DNA of 64,000 nt from Seohaeicola_A nanhaiensis (GTDB taxonomy: Bacteria > Pseudomonadota > Alphaproteobacteria > Rhodobacterales > Rhodobacteraceae), in the NCBI RefSeq assembly GCF_042654245.1, contig NZ_JBHSGI010000024.1:124001-188000 (forward strand), given 5' to 3'. Each line of letters opens with the position of its first letter. The first letter of the stretch is position 1. Made by a program: the position numbers and the translations under genes. Below, piece by piece: positions 1-8,536 of the stretch. The notes under the pieces are model-generated. The model did no database searches, had not been told where the DNA came from, and saw nothing but the letters and a program-made list of their open reading frames with translations.

Positions 1-2
1 CC

Positions 3-1355
3 CTTTCCTGCGAGATGGCCGGCGCCCGGCAGCTGAAAAGCGCGCTGGAAAAGGGGCTTGATCCAGCCAAGGTCCGCGTCCTGCGCGCGCCCTGCATGGG
101 CCGCTGCGCCGCGGCTCCCGCACTCGAAATCGGGCACAACCACATCGAACATGCCACGCCCGAAAAGGTGCAGGCGGCAATCGACGCACAGGATATCCAC
201 GCTTATATCCCCAGCTACGAAACGCTGGAAGATTACCGAGCCGCAGGCGGTTACGCCGAACTCCTGAACCTGCGCGCGAAGGGCGACTGGGAAGAAGTGC
301 AGGCCACCGTCGCCGCCTCCGGCCTGCGCGGTCTCGGGGGTGCCGGTTTCCCCTCGGGCAAGAAGTGGGGCTTCGTCCGCGCCCATCCCGGCCCGCGTTA
401 CCTGGCGGTAAACGGTGATGAGGGCGAACCCGGCACCTTCAAGGACCGCTTCTATCTCGAAAGCCAGCCTCATGGTTTCCTTGAAGGAATGCTCATTGCC
501 GCCTGGGCGGTCGAGGCGCAGCGCTGTTTTATCTACATGCGCGATGAATATCCTGCGGTGATCGAGATTTTGCGCAGGGAAATCAGAGCTTTGGAAGATG
601 AAAACCTTGTGGATAAAGGCTTCGTTGAACTGCGTCGCGGCGCGGGTGCCTATATCTGCGGCGAAGAGAGCGCGATGCTCGAATCCATCGAAGGCAAGCG
701 CGGTCTCCCGCGCCATCGCCCGCCCTTCGTCGCCGAGGTTGGCCTCTTCGGCCGCCCGACTCTTGTCCACAATGTCGAAACGCTTTTCTGGCTCTCGCAG
801 ATTGTCAGGGAAGGACACGAAGTCCTTTCGTCGACCCAAAAAAACGGCCGCACCGGCCTGCGTTCCTATTCCGTCTCCGGCCGCGTCCGGTCTCCTGGTG
901 TCTACCTTTTGCCCGCCGGTTCGACGATGAGGGACATTATCGAGGCCGCTGGCGGAATGCTCGAAGGCCATGTCTTCAAGGCCTATCAGCCCGGCGGCCC
1001 CTCCGCCGGCCTGTTGCCGGCCTCGTTGTCCGACATTCCGATGGATTTCGACCAGCTGCAAAAACACGGCACCTTCATCGGCTCCGCCGCCATCGTGGTC
1101 CTCTCCGACCACGATTCCGCCCGCGCTGCCGCGCTCAACATGCTGCGCTTCTTTGAGGACGAAAGCTGCGGCCAGTGCACCCCCTGCCGCGTCGGCTGCG
1201 AAAAGGCGGTCAAGCTGATGGAGGCCGACCGCTGGGATACCGCGCTGCTGGAGGAGCTCTGCCAGACGATGGCCGATGCCTCCATCTGCGGTCTCGGGCA
1301 GGCCGCGCCGAACCCGATCCGCCTGACCATCCGGCATTTCCCCGACGAAATCTGA
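3..1355 (+). CDS. fdsB: NADH-binding flavoprotein subunit, FdsB/NuoF-like (5' truncated)
   Basis: The frame is open to the left edge, so the true start lies outside the window. The product resembles the beta subunit of soluble NAD-dependent formate dehydrogenase: an N-terminal thioredoxin-like [2Fe-2S] remnant (APCMGRC), then a NuoF core with the FMN/NADH glycine loop GLGGAGFPSGKKW, the NADH-site stretch NGDEGEPGTFKDR, YICGEESAMLESIEGKRG, a SLBB-type segment, and the C-terminal [4Fe-4S] motif SCGQCTPCR with a fourth Cys in ASICGLG. It would pass electrons between NADH/FMN and an Fe-S chain. The fusion of a NuoE-like and a NuoF-like domain favours FdsB or HoxF over respiratory NuoF. No FdsA-type catalytic subunit follows; ftsY does, so partners must be upstream or elsewhere. 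Confidence 0.8.
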   Translation, partial: LSCEMAGARQLKSALEKGLDPAKVRVLRAPCMGRCAAAPALEIGHNHIEHATPEKVQAAIDAQDIHAYIPSYETLEDYRAAGGYAELLNLRAKGDWEEVQATVAASGLRGLGGAGFPSGKKWGFVRAHPGPRYLAVNGDEGEPGTFKDRFYLESQPHGFLEGMLIAAWAVEAQRCFIYMRDEYPAVIEILRREIRALEDENLVDKGFVELRRGAGAYICGEESAMLESIEGKRGLPRHRPPFVAEVGLFGRPTLVHNVETLFWLSQIVREGHEVLSSTQKNGRTGLRSYSVSGRVRSPGVYLLPAGSTMRDIIEAAGGMLEGHVFKAYQPGGPSAGLLPASLSDIPMDFDQLQKHGTFIGSAAIVVLSDHDSARAAALNMLRFFEDESCGQCTPCRVGCEKAVKLMEADRWDTALLEELCQTMADASICGLGQAAPNPIRLTIRHFPDEI

Positions 1356-1481
1356 CCCCGCACGTTCCTACAGAGCACTTTTTACCACCGCCACCCTCTC
1401 CAATCCGGTCAGAAACGCCCCGACCGCTTTCCAATCGCCGCGAAGCGCATTAGGTGAAGGCAAGACCCTGCGGAGACGACT

Positions 1482-2537
1482 ATGGCGTTTTTCCAGAAGC
1501 TGAAGGATCGGCTGTTCAACTCCTCCTCGAAACTCGACGAGGGGTTGGATGCCATTGTCGGCGATGGCGGCGACACCGAACCTGCCGCGCCTTCCGCGCC
1601 TCCTGCCGCGACCCCAGCCCCCGCCGCCCGGTCCGAACCTTCCCGCCCCGGTCTGCTCGGCCGGCTCATGTCGCGCGCCGCGCCGCAAACTGTGGTCCGT
1701 CGAACCCTGGACGACGAGATGCTCGAACAACTGGAAGAGCTGCTCATCGCCGCCGACATGGGGGTCGACACCGCGCTGCGTGTCACCGCCAACATGGCCG
1801 AGGGTCGGATGGGGCGGAAACTCTCCTCCGACGAGATCAAGCAGATCCTCGCCACCGAGATCGCCCGCATCATGGAACCCGTGGCGCGGCCGATGCCGCT
1901 CTACCCCAAGCGCCCCCAGGTGGTGCTGGTGGTCGGCGTGAACGGCTCGGGCAAGACCACCACCATCGGCAAGCTGGCCAGCCAGTTCCGCGCCGCGGGC
2001 AAATCGGTGATCATCGCCGCCGGCGACACTTTCCGCGCGGCGGCCGTCGAACAGCTTCAGGTCTGGGGCGACAGGGCAGGGGTCCCGGTGCTGACCGCGC
2101 CCGAAGGTTCCGATCCCGCCAGCCTCGCGTTCGACGCGATGACAAAGGCCCAGACCGAAGGTGCCGACCTCCTGCTGATCGACACCGCCGGACGGCTGCA
2201 GAACCGTCAGGACCTGATGGAGGAACTGGCCAAGATCGTCCGCGTCATCCGCAAGAAAGACCCCGACGCGCCGCACAACACCCTGCTCGTGCTGGATGCC
2301 ACCACGGGCCAGAACGCGTTGAATCAGGTCGATATCTTCCGCAAGATCGCCGATGTCTCCGGGCTGGTGATGACCAAGCTTGACGGCACCGCCAAGGGCG
2401 GCGTTCTGGTGGCTCTGGCCGACCGGTTCGGCCTTCCGATCCATGCCATCGGCGTCGGCGAGCAGATCGACGACCTTGCGCCCTTCGACCCCGAGGAATT
2501 TGCCGCCGCCCTGACCGGACTGGACCTCACCGCTTGA
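1482..2537 (+). CDS. ftsY: Signal recognition particle receptor FtsY
   Basis: SRP receptor GTPase that docks ribosome-nascent-chain/SRP complexes at the inner membrane for co-translational insertion. The 351-residue product has a short Ala/Pro-rich N-terminal region (residues 1-60), an N-domain helical bundle, then the G domain with Walker A GVNGSGKT near residue 152, the insertion-box region after AAGDTFRAAAVEQL, G3 DTAGR near 233 and G4 TKLDGTAKGG near 297. The acidic A domain found in enterobacterial FtsY is reduced, as is usual in alphaproteobacteria. The start is backed by a GGAG six bases upstream. It ends two bases before the convergent MgtC-like gene, with no room for a terminator. 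Confidence 0.97.
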   Translation: MAFFQKLKDRLFNSSSKLDEGLDAIVGDGGDTEPAAPSAPPAATPAPAARSEPSRPGLLGRLMSRAAPQTVVRRTLDDEMLEQLEELLIAADMGVDTALRVTANMAEGRMGRKLSSDEIKQILATEIARIMEPVARPMPLYPKRPQVVLVVGVNGSGKTTTIGKLASQFRAAGKSVIIAAGDTFRAAAVEQLQVWGDRAGVPVLTAPEGSDPASLAFDAMTKAQTEGADLLLIDTAGRLQNRQDLMEELAKIVRVIRKKDPDAPHNTLLVLDATTGQNALNQVDIFRKIADVSGLVMTKLDGTAKGGVLVALADRFGLPIHAIGVGEQIDDLAPFDPEEFAAALTGLDLTA

Positions 2538-2538
2538 G

Positions 2539-3033
2539 TTATTCCTCTTTGTCTCTCCAGCCCATCCGGCGTTCCACCCATCCCAGCAGCAGCAATATCC
2601 CGAAGACGAGCGCCGTCGCGAGCCCGGCCAGCGCTTCCTGCCCTGCGCCGCAGGCCAGCCCGATCGCGCCAGCCAGCCACATGGAAGCGCCTGTTGTGAT
2701 GTTTCGCACCCGACCGCCCGAGGTGAAGATCGCGCCCGCGGCCAGAAACGCGACCCCGGCAGTCACCGCCTCGATCAGGCGCAGCGGATCGACCCGCATC
2801 GACTCGCGCGGGCCGAAATCCAGCGTGGCGAGGTTCTGGCTGACCAGGATGAAAAGACAGGCCGCCATCGAAACCAGCATATGCGTTCGCAACCCGGCCG
2901 GCTTGCCGCTCGCCTCGCGCTCCAGACCGATGACCGCGCCGAGAAACAGCGCAACCCCCAGCCGGATGGCCGATTGCTCGACCGGGACCACGGAAAACCC
3001 GCCGGTGATTTCTTCCTTGATGATCTCGAGCAT
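2539..3033 (-). CDS. MgtC/SapB family membrane protein
   Basis: A 164-residue inner-membrane protein of the MgtC/SapB family. The signature is in the first half: SAIRLGVALFLGAVIGLERE followed by GLRTHMLVSMAACLF, then EAVTAGVAFLAAGAIF and VRNITTGASMWLAGAIGLACG. Four or five hydrophobic segments are seen. It lacks the long C-terminal soluble domain of Salmonella MgtC, so it is the short SapB-like form. Family members are linked to magnesium limitation and acid or intracellular survival, but the role of short versions is unclear. It converges on ftsY and is divergent from the DMT transporter, 51 bases away. Confidence 0.88.
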   Translation of the reverse strand: MLEIIKEEITGGFSVVPVEQSAIRLGVALFLGAVIGLEREASGKPAGLRTHMLVSMAACLFILVSQNLATLDFGPRESMRVDPLRLIEAVTAGVAFLAAGAIFTSGGRVRNITTGASMWLAGAIGLACGAGQEALAGLATALVFGILLLLGWVERRMGWRDKEE

Positions 3034-3084
3034 GCCGTACCCCTCGCAACGAAACGCCAACGTCCATCGGCGGTTCCGCCGACG

Positions 3085-3987
3085 ATGAGCGCCTGGCTGA
3101 TCTCGCTCGAAGGCACCGAGGCCGGCCACACTCTGGCCATGGTTCTCGCCCTGTTGGCCGCCTTCCTGCACGCCGTCTTCGGAGCGCTGCAGAAGGGGCG
3201 GCACGATCCTTGGCTCACCCGCGGTGCCATTGACGCGAGCTATGGCCTGATCGCCGCGCCCTTCGCGTTTTTCGTTGTGCCCTGGCCCGAACCGCATATG
3301 TGGGCGATCTTCTTTGGCGCCTTCGTGATCCACGTCGCTTACAAAATGCTTCAGGCGCAGGCCTATACCAAGGGCGCCTACACCGTGGTCTATCCCGTGG
3401 TGCGCGGCACTGGCCCTCTGTTTGCCGTCATCGGCGCGCATTTCCTGTTCGACGAGGTCTTCACGCTGACCCAGTGGCTGGGTATCGCGGTCCTGCTCGC
3501 CGGCATCTTCGGCCTGGCTGTCTACAACCTGATCTACCTTCAGGCCGCGCGCGACACGCTTCATGTCGCTCTTGCGCTGGCGGTCGTGACCGGCCTCTTC
3601 GTTTCGCTCTACACGACATACGACGCCTACGGCATTCGCTCCACGGCCGATCCATTCACCTTCCTCGCCTGGTTCTTCATGATCGACGCGCTGGTAATGC
3701 CCGTGATCGCCGCGCTGCGCTGGCGCAACATGACCATCCGCCCGGCCGTCGCGCCGCTGATGCTGCGGGGAGTCATCGGCGGAATCATCGCCTTCGGCAG
3801 CTTCGGCTCGGTGATGCTGGCGACACGACTCGACAAGGTGGGCGAAGCGGCGGTATTGCGCGAGACCTCGACGGTCTTTGCCGCTTTGATCGGCTGGATC
3901 GTCCTCAAGGAAACCGTCGGGCCACGGCGCATCGCGCTGATGACCCTGATCGCGCTGGGCGCGGTGATTGTCGAAATGGGAGGCTGA
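3085..3987 (+). CDS. EamA/DMT-family transporter
   Basis: A 300-residue integral membrane protein with about ten hydrophobic segments in two repeats, the pattern of drug/metabolite transporters. Recognisable parts are AYTKGAYTVVYPVVRGTGPLFAV at the end of repeat 1 and AVLRETSTVFAALIGWIVLKETVGPRRIALM at the end of repeat 2, matching EamA repeats. The substrate cannot be told. The first in-frame ATG downstream of the divergent MgtC-like gene was used; an internal ATG at 3139 is possible but would remove the start of helix 1. Eight bases separate it from the next gene, so the two are probably co-transcribed. Confidence 0.88.
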   Translation: MSAWLISLEGTEAGHTLAMVLALLAAFLHAVFGALQKGRHDPWLTRGAIDASYGLIAAPFAFFVVPWPEPHMWAIFFGAFVIHVAYKMLQAQAYTKGAYTVVYPVVRGTGPLFAVIGAHFLFDEVFTLTQWLGIAVLLAGIFGLAVYNLIYLQAARDTLHVALALAVVTGLFVSLYTTYDAYGIRSTADPFTFLAWFFMIDALVMPVIAALRWRNMTIRPAVAPLMLRGVIGGIIAFGSFGSVMLATRLDKVGEAAVLRETSTVFAALIGWIVLKETVGPRRIALMTLIALGAVIVEMGG

Positions 3988-3995
3988 TAGGCCCG

Positions 3996-4610
3996 ATGGC
4001 ACAAACGGAAAAGGCAGTGAACACCTGGGTGAAACAGGCGCTGGAACTTGGTCCCACGATCCTGTTCTTCCTGATCTACCTGTGGATCCGCGACAATACC
4101 TACACCTTCCATGGCGTCGAATATTCGGGGTTCATCGTCGCCACCATCGTCTTCGTGCCCATCCTTCTCGCCGCGATGGCGATTCTGTGGAAACTCTCGG
4201 GCAAGCTCAGCCGCATGCAGATCTTCACCGCCTTCATGGTGATCTTCTTCGGCGGGCTCACCGCCTGGTTCAACGACGAGCGTTTCTTCAAGATGAAGAC
4301 GACCATCGTCTATGGCGTCTTCGCGGCTCTGCTCGGCATCGGCCTGCTGCAGGGCAAATCCTATCTCTCCTATGTGATGGGCGAGCTGATCCCGATGCAG
4401 GAGGAAGGCTGGATGATCCTGACCCGCCGGCTCTTCGTCGCCTTCCTGGTGCTGGCCGCGGCGAACGAATTCGTCTGGCGCACCATGTCGACCGACCTCT
4501 GGGTCAAGATCGAGACCTTCGCCTTTCCGCTCGCGCTCTTCGGCTTTCTCTGGTGGCAGATCGTGGCGCTCCAGCGCTACATGATCGACCCCGACGACAC
4601 CTCTGCCTGA
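3996..4610 (+). CDS. yciB: Inner-membrane septation protein YciB/IspZ
   Basis: A 204-residue membrane protein of the YciB/IspZ (intracellular septation protein A) family, which in enterobacteria influences cell-envelope synthesis and division. Markers are LGPTILFFLIYLWI in helix 1, LSRMQIFTAFMVIFFGGLTAWFNDERFFKMKTTIVYG in the centre (the FND..F.K.K segment is typical), and LAAANEFVWR near residue 150. Five helices are expected. Eight bases after the DMT transporter stop, so likely in one operon; ftsY sits just upstream on the same strand, a neighbourhood common in this order. Confidence 0.93.
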   Translation: MAQTEKAVNTWVKQALELGPTILFFLIYLWIRDNTYTFHGVEYSGFIVATIVFVPILLAAMAILWKLSGKLSRMQIFTAFMVIFFGGLTAWFNDERFFKMKTTIVYGVFAALLGIGLLQGKSYLSYVMGELIPMQEEGWMILTRRLFVAFLVLAAANEFVWRTMSTDLWVKIETFAFPLALFGFLWWQIVALQRYMIDPDDTSA

Positions 4611-4710
4611 GCGCGTTCCGCGCGGCGGCGCCTGCGGCGCCACGCCTTTTGTCTCGTCTCCGGCCTCACGGCCTCCGCCTCGGACGCCGGGCCTTGCGGC
4701 CCGTCGCTTT

Positions 4711-4745
4711 GCCTCCGGCGGAGGTATTTTCAGAACCAGAGAAGA
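4711..4745 (+). repeat. Dispersed intergenic element, copy A
   Basis: A palindromic CCTCCGGCGGAGG runs into GTATTTTCAGAACCAGAGAAG. The same core recurs at 14651-14719, 27013-27128 and 48766-48827, and in weaker form at 10197-10220 and 28559-28580. Several GC-rich inverted repeats (GGCGCC..., CGGGCCTTGCGGCCCG) lie just left of it, so the whole 4611-4758 gap is repeat-like. It lies just 3' of the minus-strand GST gene and could act as its terminator when read on the minus strand. Confidence 0.7.
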
Positions 4746-4758
4746 GCAGGGGCCCGTC

Positions 4759-5454
4759 TCAGCGGCGGAACAGGATGGCCTGCGCCTCCTTGCCCTGTGG
4801 CGCCGGGCTGCGCAGCTCCTCGTGCAGCGCGCGGCCCCTCTGCACCGCCGGGCGGCTGCCGACCGTCTCGATCCAGCGCGCGAAATGCGGCTTGTCCGAG
4901 ATGTCCTGTTCCTGCCGCTTCCACAGGTGTGCCCAGGGCCAGATCGCCATGTCGGCGATGGAATAGTCCGGGCCGGCGACATAGGCATTGTCGGCGAGCT
5001 GCCGGTCCAGCACGCCGTAAAGGCGCGCCACCTCGGCGCGATAGCGGTCTCGGGCATAGGGCAGATCCTGCGGCGGATCCATCTGCGGCGCGTAGTGGAT
5101 GAAATGATGCGCCTGCCCCGCCATCGGCCCAACGCCGCCCATCTGCCACATCAGCCACTGATCGACCGCCACGCGCGCCCGCTCGGTGGCGCCGCCGAAG
5201 GTGCCGGTCTTGCGCGCCAGATACTGCAGGATCGCGCCGCTCTCGAAGATCGAGATCGGCGCCCCGTCCGGCCCGTCGGGGTCGACGATCGCCGGCATCC
5301 GGTTGTTGGGTGAAATCTTCAGGAAGTCCGGTGCGAACTGTTCGCCCTTCGAGATGTTCACCAGATGGGTGCGATAGTCGAGCCCCATCTCTTCCAGCGC
5401 GATGGAGATTTTCCAGCCATTCGGCGTGGGCCAAAAATACAGGTCGATGGTCAT
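4759..5454 (-). CDS. Glutathione S-transferase, YghU/YfcG-like
   Basis: A 231-residue cytosolic GST. The N-terminal thioredoxin-like half shows NGWKISIALEEMGLDYRTHLVNI, the cis-Pro segment NNRMPAIVD, and IFESGAILQYLARKTG, the glutathione-binding ES pair. The C-terminal helical half has YSIADMAIWPWAHLW, the conserved N-capping/hydrophobic-staple region. The layout (Asn in the N-terminal NGWK motif, long insert QMGGVGPMAGQAHHF) matches Nu-class GSTs such as YghU/YfcG, which have disulfide-bond reductase activity. The ATG starting MTIDLYFWPTPNG was chosen because it begins exactly at the first beta strand. Monocistronic. Confidence 0.9.
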   Translation of the reverse strand: MTIDLYFWPTPNGWKISIALEEMGLDYRTHLVNISKGEQFAPDFLKISPNNRMPAIVDPDGPDGAPISIFESGAILQYLARKTGTFGGATERARVAVDQWLMWQMGGVGPMAGQAHHFIHYAPQMDPPQDLPYARDRYRAEVARLYGVLDRQLADNAYVAGPDYSIADMAIWPWAHLWKRQEQDISDKPHFARWIETVGSRPAVQRGRALHEELRSPAPQGKEAQAILFRR

Positions 5455-5563
5455 ATGCGTCCTCCTGCGCCGGATCATCGCGGATCCGGCTGCCGGCGCA
5501 AGCCGGCAGTTGTCGTGCCGCGCGGCAGACCCATGACCTGCCGCAAAATCGGTCAGCCGGCTG

Positions 5564-6826
5564 TCACAACGCCCGCCAGCCGATATCGCGCCGGCAGAAG
5601 CCCTCGGGCCAGTCCACCGCATCGACCATCGCATAGGCGGCGGCATGGGCCTCGGCCAGCGTCGCTCCCCGCGCGGTCAGGTTCAGCACCCGCCCGCCAT
5701 TGGCGACGACCCGGCCGTCCTTTTCGGCGGTCCCGGCGTGGAAACACATCTGCCGTCCGGTCTCGGGCAGGGCGTCCAGCCCGCCGATCACGCTGCCCTT
5801 CTCATAGGCGCCGGGATAGCCGCGCGCGGCCATCACCACGGTGATCGCGTGATCGTCGGCCCAGTTGACCCGCATCGTATCCAGCCGCCCCTCGGCCACC
5901 GCGTGCATCAGATCCATCGCCTGCGCGCCCAGCCGCATCATCAGCACCTGGCATTCAGGATCGCCAAAGCGCACATTGTATTCCACCAGCCGCGGCTGAC
6001 CGTCCTTGATCATCAGCCCGGCATACAGAATGCCCTGATAGGGCATCTCCCGCCGGGCCATCTCGGCCATGGTCGGACGCACGATTTCGTCCAGCGCCTT
6101 GGCGGCGATCTCATCGGTCAGCACCGGCGCCGGGGAATAGGCGCCCATACCGCCGGTGTTCGGCCCGGTATCGCCCTCGCCAACCCGCTTGTGATCCTGC
6201 GCCGTGCCCATCGGCAGCACCGTCTCGCCGTCGCAAAGCACGAAGAACGACGCTTCCTCGCCCTCCATGAATTCCTCGATCACCACCTCGGCCCCGGCCT
6301 CGCCGAACGCGCCGCCGAAGATCTCGTCGATGCCGTCCAGCGCCTCGGTCTCCGTCATCGCCACGATGACCCCCTTGCCGGCCGCCAGCCCGTCGGCCTT
6401 GATCACGATCGGCGCGCCCTGGGCGCGCACGTAGTCCTTGGCCGGCCCGGCCTCGGAAAACCGCGCCCAGGCCGCGGTAGGCGCACCCGCCGCGTCGCAG
6501 ATCTCCTTGGTGAACCGCTTGGAGGCCTCCAGCTGCGCCGCCGCCGCCGAAGGGCCGAAGACCAGGAAGCCCGCCTCGCGCAGCCGGTCCGAGATTCCGG
6601 CCGCCAAAGGCGCCTCGGGTCCGACGATCACGAAGTCGATGGCATTGGCTCCGGCAAATTCGACGACCTCGGTGGCGTCCAGAATATCCAGCTGCGCGCA
6701 TTGCGCGATCTTGGCGATCCCGGCATTGCCGGGCGCCACGATCAGCTTGTCGCATTTCGGATTCTGCATCACCGCCCAGGCCAGCGCATGTTCGCGCCCG
6801 CCGCCGCCGAGAATGAGGATATTCAT
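5564..6826 (-). CDS. purD: Phosphoribosylamine-glycine ligase
   Basis: GAR synthetase, second step of de novo purine synthesis: ATP-dependent joining of glycine to phosphoribosylamine. The 420-residue product starts MNILILGGGGREHALAWA, the classic PurD N-terminus, then DFVIVGPEAPLAAGI, the ATP-grasp domain (PIVIKADGLAAGKGVIVA), GTAQDHKRVGEGDTGPNTGGMGAYSPAP and ILYAGLMIKDGQPRLVEYNVRFGDPECQ. All hallmark segments are intact. The ATG chosen gives the canonical N-terminus; a longer open frame upstream reads into the divergent DJ-1 gene and is not coding. Convergence or operon partners: none on the minus strand. Confidence 0.97.
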   Translation of the reverse strand: MNILILGGGGREHALAWAVMQNPKCDKLIVAPGNAGIAKIAQCAQLDILDATEVVEFAGANAIDFVIVGPEAPLAAGISDRLREAGFLVFGPSAAAAQLEASKRFTKEICDAAGAPTAAWARFSEAGPAKDYVRAQGAPIVIKADGLAAGKGVIVAMTETEALDGIDEIFGGAFGEAGAEVVIEEFMEGEEASFFVLCDGETVLPMGTAQDHKRVGEGDTGPNTGGMGAYSPAPVLTDEIAAKALDEIVRPTMAEMARREMPYQGILYAGLMIKDGQPRLVEYNVRFGDPECQVLMMRLGAQAMDLMHAVAEGRLDTMRVNWADDHAITVVMAARGYPGAYEKGSVIGGLDALPETGRQMCFHAGTAEKDGRVVANGGRVLNLTARGATLAEAHAAAYAMVDAVDWPEGFCRRDIGWRAL

Positions 6827-6970
6827 GCGCCTGCGCCCCCGTTGCCGTTTCTGGCGCCTGCTTAGGCGGCAAGGCAGGGATAGGCAATAACCCGCGGAAC
6901 AGGGAACGCCCGGTCGCCCAGGCACGTTGTGGGGGCAGGAAACATCATCAATAAAGACAAGGAGAGCATC

Positions 6971-7531
6971 ATGCCCCGCATCCAAGGGAAGAAAATCGCC
7001 ATTCTCGCCACCAACGGTTTCGAGCAGTCCGAGCTGGAATACCCGCTCCGCGCGCTGCGCGACGCGGGCGCCGAGGTTCATGTCGTCTCGCCCGAGTCGG
7101 GCGAGATCAAGGGCTGGGATAACAAGGACTGGGGCGATGCCGTGCCGGTCGACCGCGCTCTCTCGGACGCCTCGGCCAGCGACTACGACGCACTCGTCCT
7201 GCCCGGCGGGCAGATCAACCCTGACCTGCTGCGCGTCAACGAAGAGGCGCTGTCTCTCGTGCGTGCCTTCTGGGAGGCCGGCAAGCCGATCGGCGCCATC
7301 TGTCATGCCCCCTGGCTGCTGGTCGAGGCGGGCGTTATCGCCGGCCGCCAGGTGACCTCCTACAAGTCGATCCGCACCGACGTGCGCAATGCCGGCGGTC
7401 TCTGGGAAGACAGCGAGGTTGTCTGCGACCAGGGTCTGGTCACCAGCCGCCAGCCAGATGACCTGCCTGCCTTCTGCTCCAAGCTGATCGAAGAGATCGC
7501 CGAGGGCAAGCACCAGCGTCGCGCGGCCTGA
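6971..7531 (+). CDS. DJ-1/PfpI family protein (YhbO-like)
   Basis: A 186-residue cytosolic protein of the DJ-1/PfpI (class I amidotransferase-like) superfamily. The nucleophile elbow is AICHAPWLL, with the active Cys near residue 106, and the conserved acid is in NGFEQSELEYP near residue 18. The sequence order (VHVVSPESGEIKGWDNKDWG, DALVLPGGQINPDLLR, YKSIRTDVRNAGG) matches YhbO/PfpI-type proteins studied as glyoxalase III or deglycase-like stress enzymes. RBS AAGGAG lies six bases before the ATG. The gene is followed by a strong hairpin shared with the convergent Rrf2 gene. Confidence 0.92.
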   Translation: MPRIQGKKIAILATNGFEQSELEYPLRALRDAGAEVHVVSPESGEIKGWDNKDWGDAVPVDRALSDASASDYDALVLPGGQINPDLLRVNEEALSLVRAFWEAGKPIGAICHAPWLLVEAGVIAGRQVTSYKSIRTDVRNAGGLWEDSEVVCDQGLVTSRQPDDLPAFCSKLIEEIAEGKHQRRAA

Positions 7532-7536
7532 GATGG

Positions 7537-7562
7537 ACGGGCGGGCCTATCGGCCCGCCCGT
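7537..7562 (+). terminator. Bidirectional hairpin terminator between DJ-1 and Rrf2 genes
   Basis: An 11-bp perfect stem, ACGGGCGGGCC / GGCCCGCCCGT with a TATC loop (7537-7547 and 7552-7562), lies just after the DJ-1 stop and covers the stop codon of the convergent Rrf2 gene. The T-tract is short on both sides, so termination efficiency is uncertain. Confidence 0.65.
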
Positions 7563-8038
7563 TCCGCCATCCATTCCGCCGCTGCGGTCAGCTGATCCGC
7601 CGGAAGTTCCTGAGCCAATGTGGCAACGAGCTCCGACAGGGTCACTGCCTGAAGTTCCCGCCGCCACGCGGCGTCCGCCTGCCACATCACCCGCGCGATC
7701 TGACAGGGCCCCCTGGGCTTGTGATCCTCCGCCAGGCAGGGGGAATTGCACCGGATTTCCGTGCAGGCAAAGCTTCGACCCGCGCCCTCGACCGCCTCCA
7801 CCACGTCGAGAAAGCTGATCTCCGCAGCCGGCCGACCCAGCCGGTAGCCGCCCGAAGGGCCCAGCGACCCCTCGATAAGCCCCGCCTGCGCCAGATTTTG
7901 CAGCGCCTTCGAGAGGTAGTCCTTCGGCACGCCATGAAATTCGGCCAGCACACGTGTCGACAGGCGCGCGCCCTCGGGCAGCCCGGCCAGGACTGCACAG
8001 CAATGCAGCGCCCATTCAACCTGATTGCGCAGCTGCAT
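7547..8038 (-). CDS. Rrf2-family transcriptional regulator
   Basis: A 163-residue winged-helix regulator. The N-terminal DNA-binding domain reads RNQVEWALHCCAVLAGLP, then LAEFHGVPKDYLSKALQNLAQAGLIEGSLGPSGGYRLGRPAAEIS, the Rrf2 signature. A Cys-rich segment follows (FACTEIRCNSPCL...GPC), four cysteines in the region where IscR, NsrR and RirA bind an Fe-S cluster, but the spacing (C-x4-C-x3-C) differs from those, so the ligand could be a thiol switch or an Fe-S cluster. Its ATG shares one base with the stop of the upstream AhpD-like gene (TGATG), so it is translationally coupled to it and both are probably under the palindrome at 8537-8570. Confidence 0.9.
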   Translation of the reverse strand: MQLRNQVEWALHCCAVLAGLPEGARLSTRVLAEFHGVPKDYLSKALQNLAQAGLIEGSLGPSGGYRLGRPAAEISFLDVVEAVEGAGRSFACTEIRCNSPCLAEDHKPRGPCQIARVMWQADAAWRRELQAVTLSELVATLAQELPADQLTAAAEWMAERAGR

Positions 8039-8517
8039 CAGGCAAGACCTGCCTTCGACAGCCCCAGCGCCGCATCCGCAGACCCCGGCACCGGCGTGAA
8101 GGCCGCAACCAGGCGATTCCAGCCGTTGATCGCCACCACCGCGAAGGTCAGCTCGGCCAGCAGCGCCTCGCCGAAGATGCCGCGCATCCGTTCGAACATC
8201 GACGGCGGGATGCCTTCGGCCGGCAGCCGGGTCAGCGCCTCGGTCCATTCCAGCGCCGCCCGCTCGCGCGCGTCGAACAGCGGCGATTCCCGCCAGACGG
8301 CGACGTGATGCAGCCGCAGTTCGCGCTCTCCGGCCAGCCGGGCGGCCTTCACATGCATGTCCGTGCAGAAGGCACAGCCATTCATCTGCGAGGCGCGCAG
8401 GTTGACCAGTTCACGCATCCCGACCTCCAGCGCCTTGCCGCCAGCCGCCCGGCTGAAAGCCATGTAGGCCCGCGCCGGATCCGGTGCCGCCGCGTTGTAA
8501 TCCAGTCTCTGAGTCAT
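8038..8517 (-). CDS. AhpD-like carboxymuconolactone-decarboxylase-family protein
   Basis: A 159-residue protein of the CMD/AhpD fold. The redox motif NGCAFCTDMHVKAAR (CxxC followed by H) is the active site of the alkylhydroperoxidase AhpD core; RELVNLRASQ before it and LTFAVVAINGWNRLV after it are family-typical. It would use a CxxC thiol pair in peroxide or thiol stress responses; the physiological reductant is not visible. First gene of a two-gene operon with the Rrf2 regulator, an arrangement that suggests thiol- or electrophile-responsive autoregulation. Confidence 0.9.
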   Translation of the reverse strand: MTQRLDYNAAAPDPARAYMAFSRAAGGKALEVGMRELVNLRASQMNGCAFCTDMHVKAARLAGERELRLHHVAVWRESPLFDARERAALEWTEALTRLPAEGIPPSMFERMRGIFGEALLAELTFAVVAINGWNRLVAAFTPVPGSADAALGLSKAGLA

Positions 8518-8536
8518 GATTCTTTCGCCTTATTGC

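Noticed and set aside
2539..4002. Long minus-strand open frame covering the DMT transporter region
   Set aside because: Only the last 164 codons (2539-3033) encode the MgtC-like protein; the rest is an antisense shadow of the transporter gene.
4611..4758. CRISPR-like or IS-end repeat
   Set aside because: The inverted repeats are short, overlapping and not spaced at regular intervals; no transposase gene is near.
5564..7513. Extended minus-strand frame upstream of purD
   Set aside because: It runs through the DJ-1 gene; the purD N-terminus MNILILGGGGREHA fixes the start at 6826.
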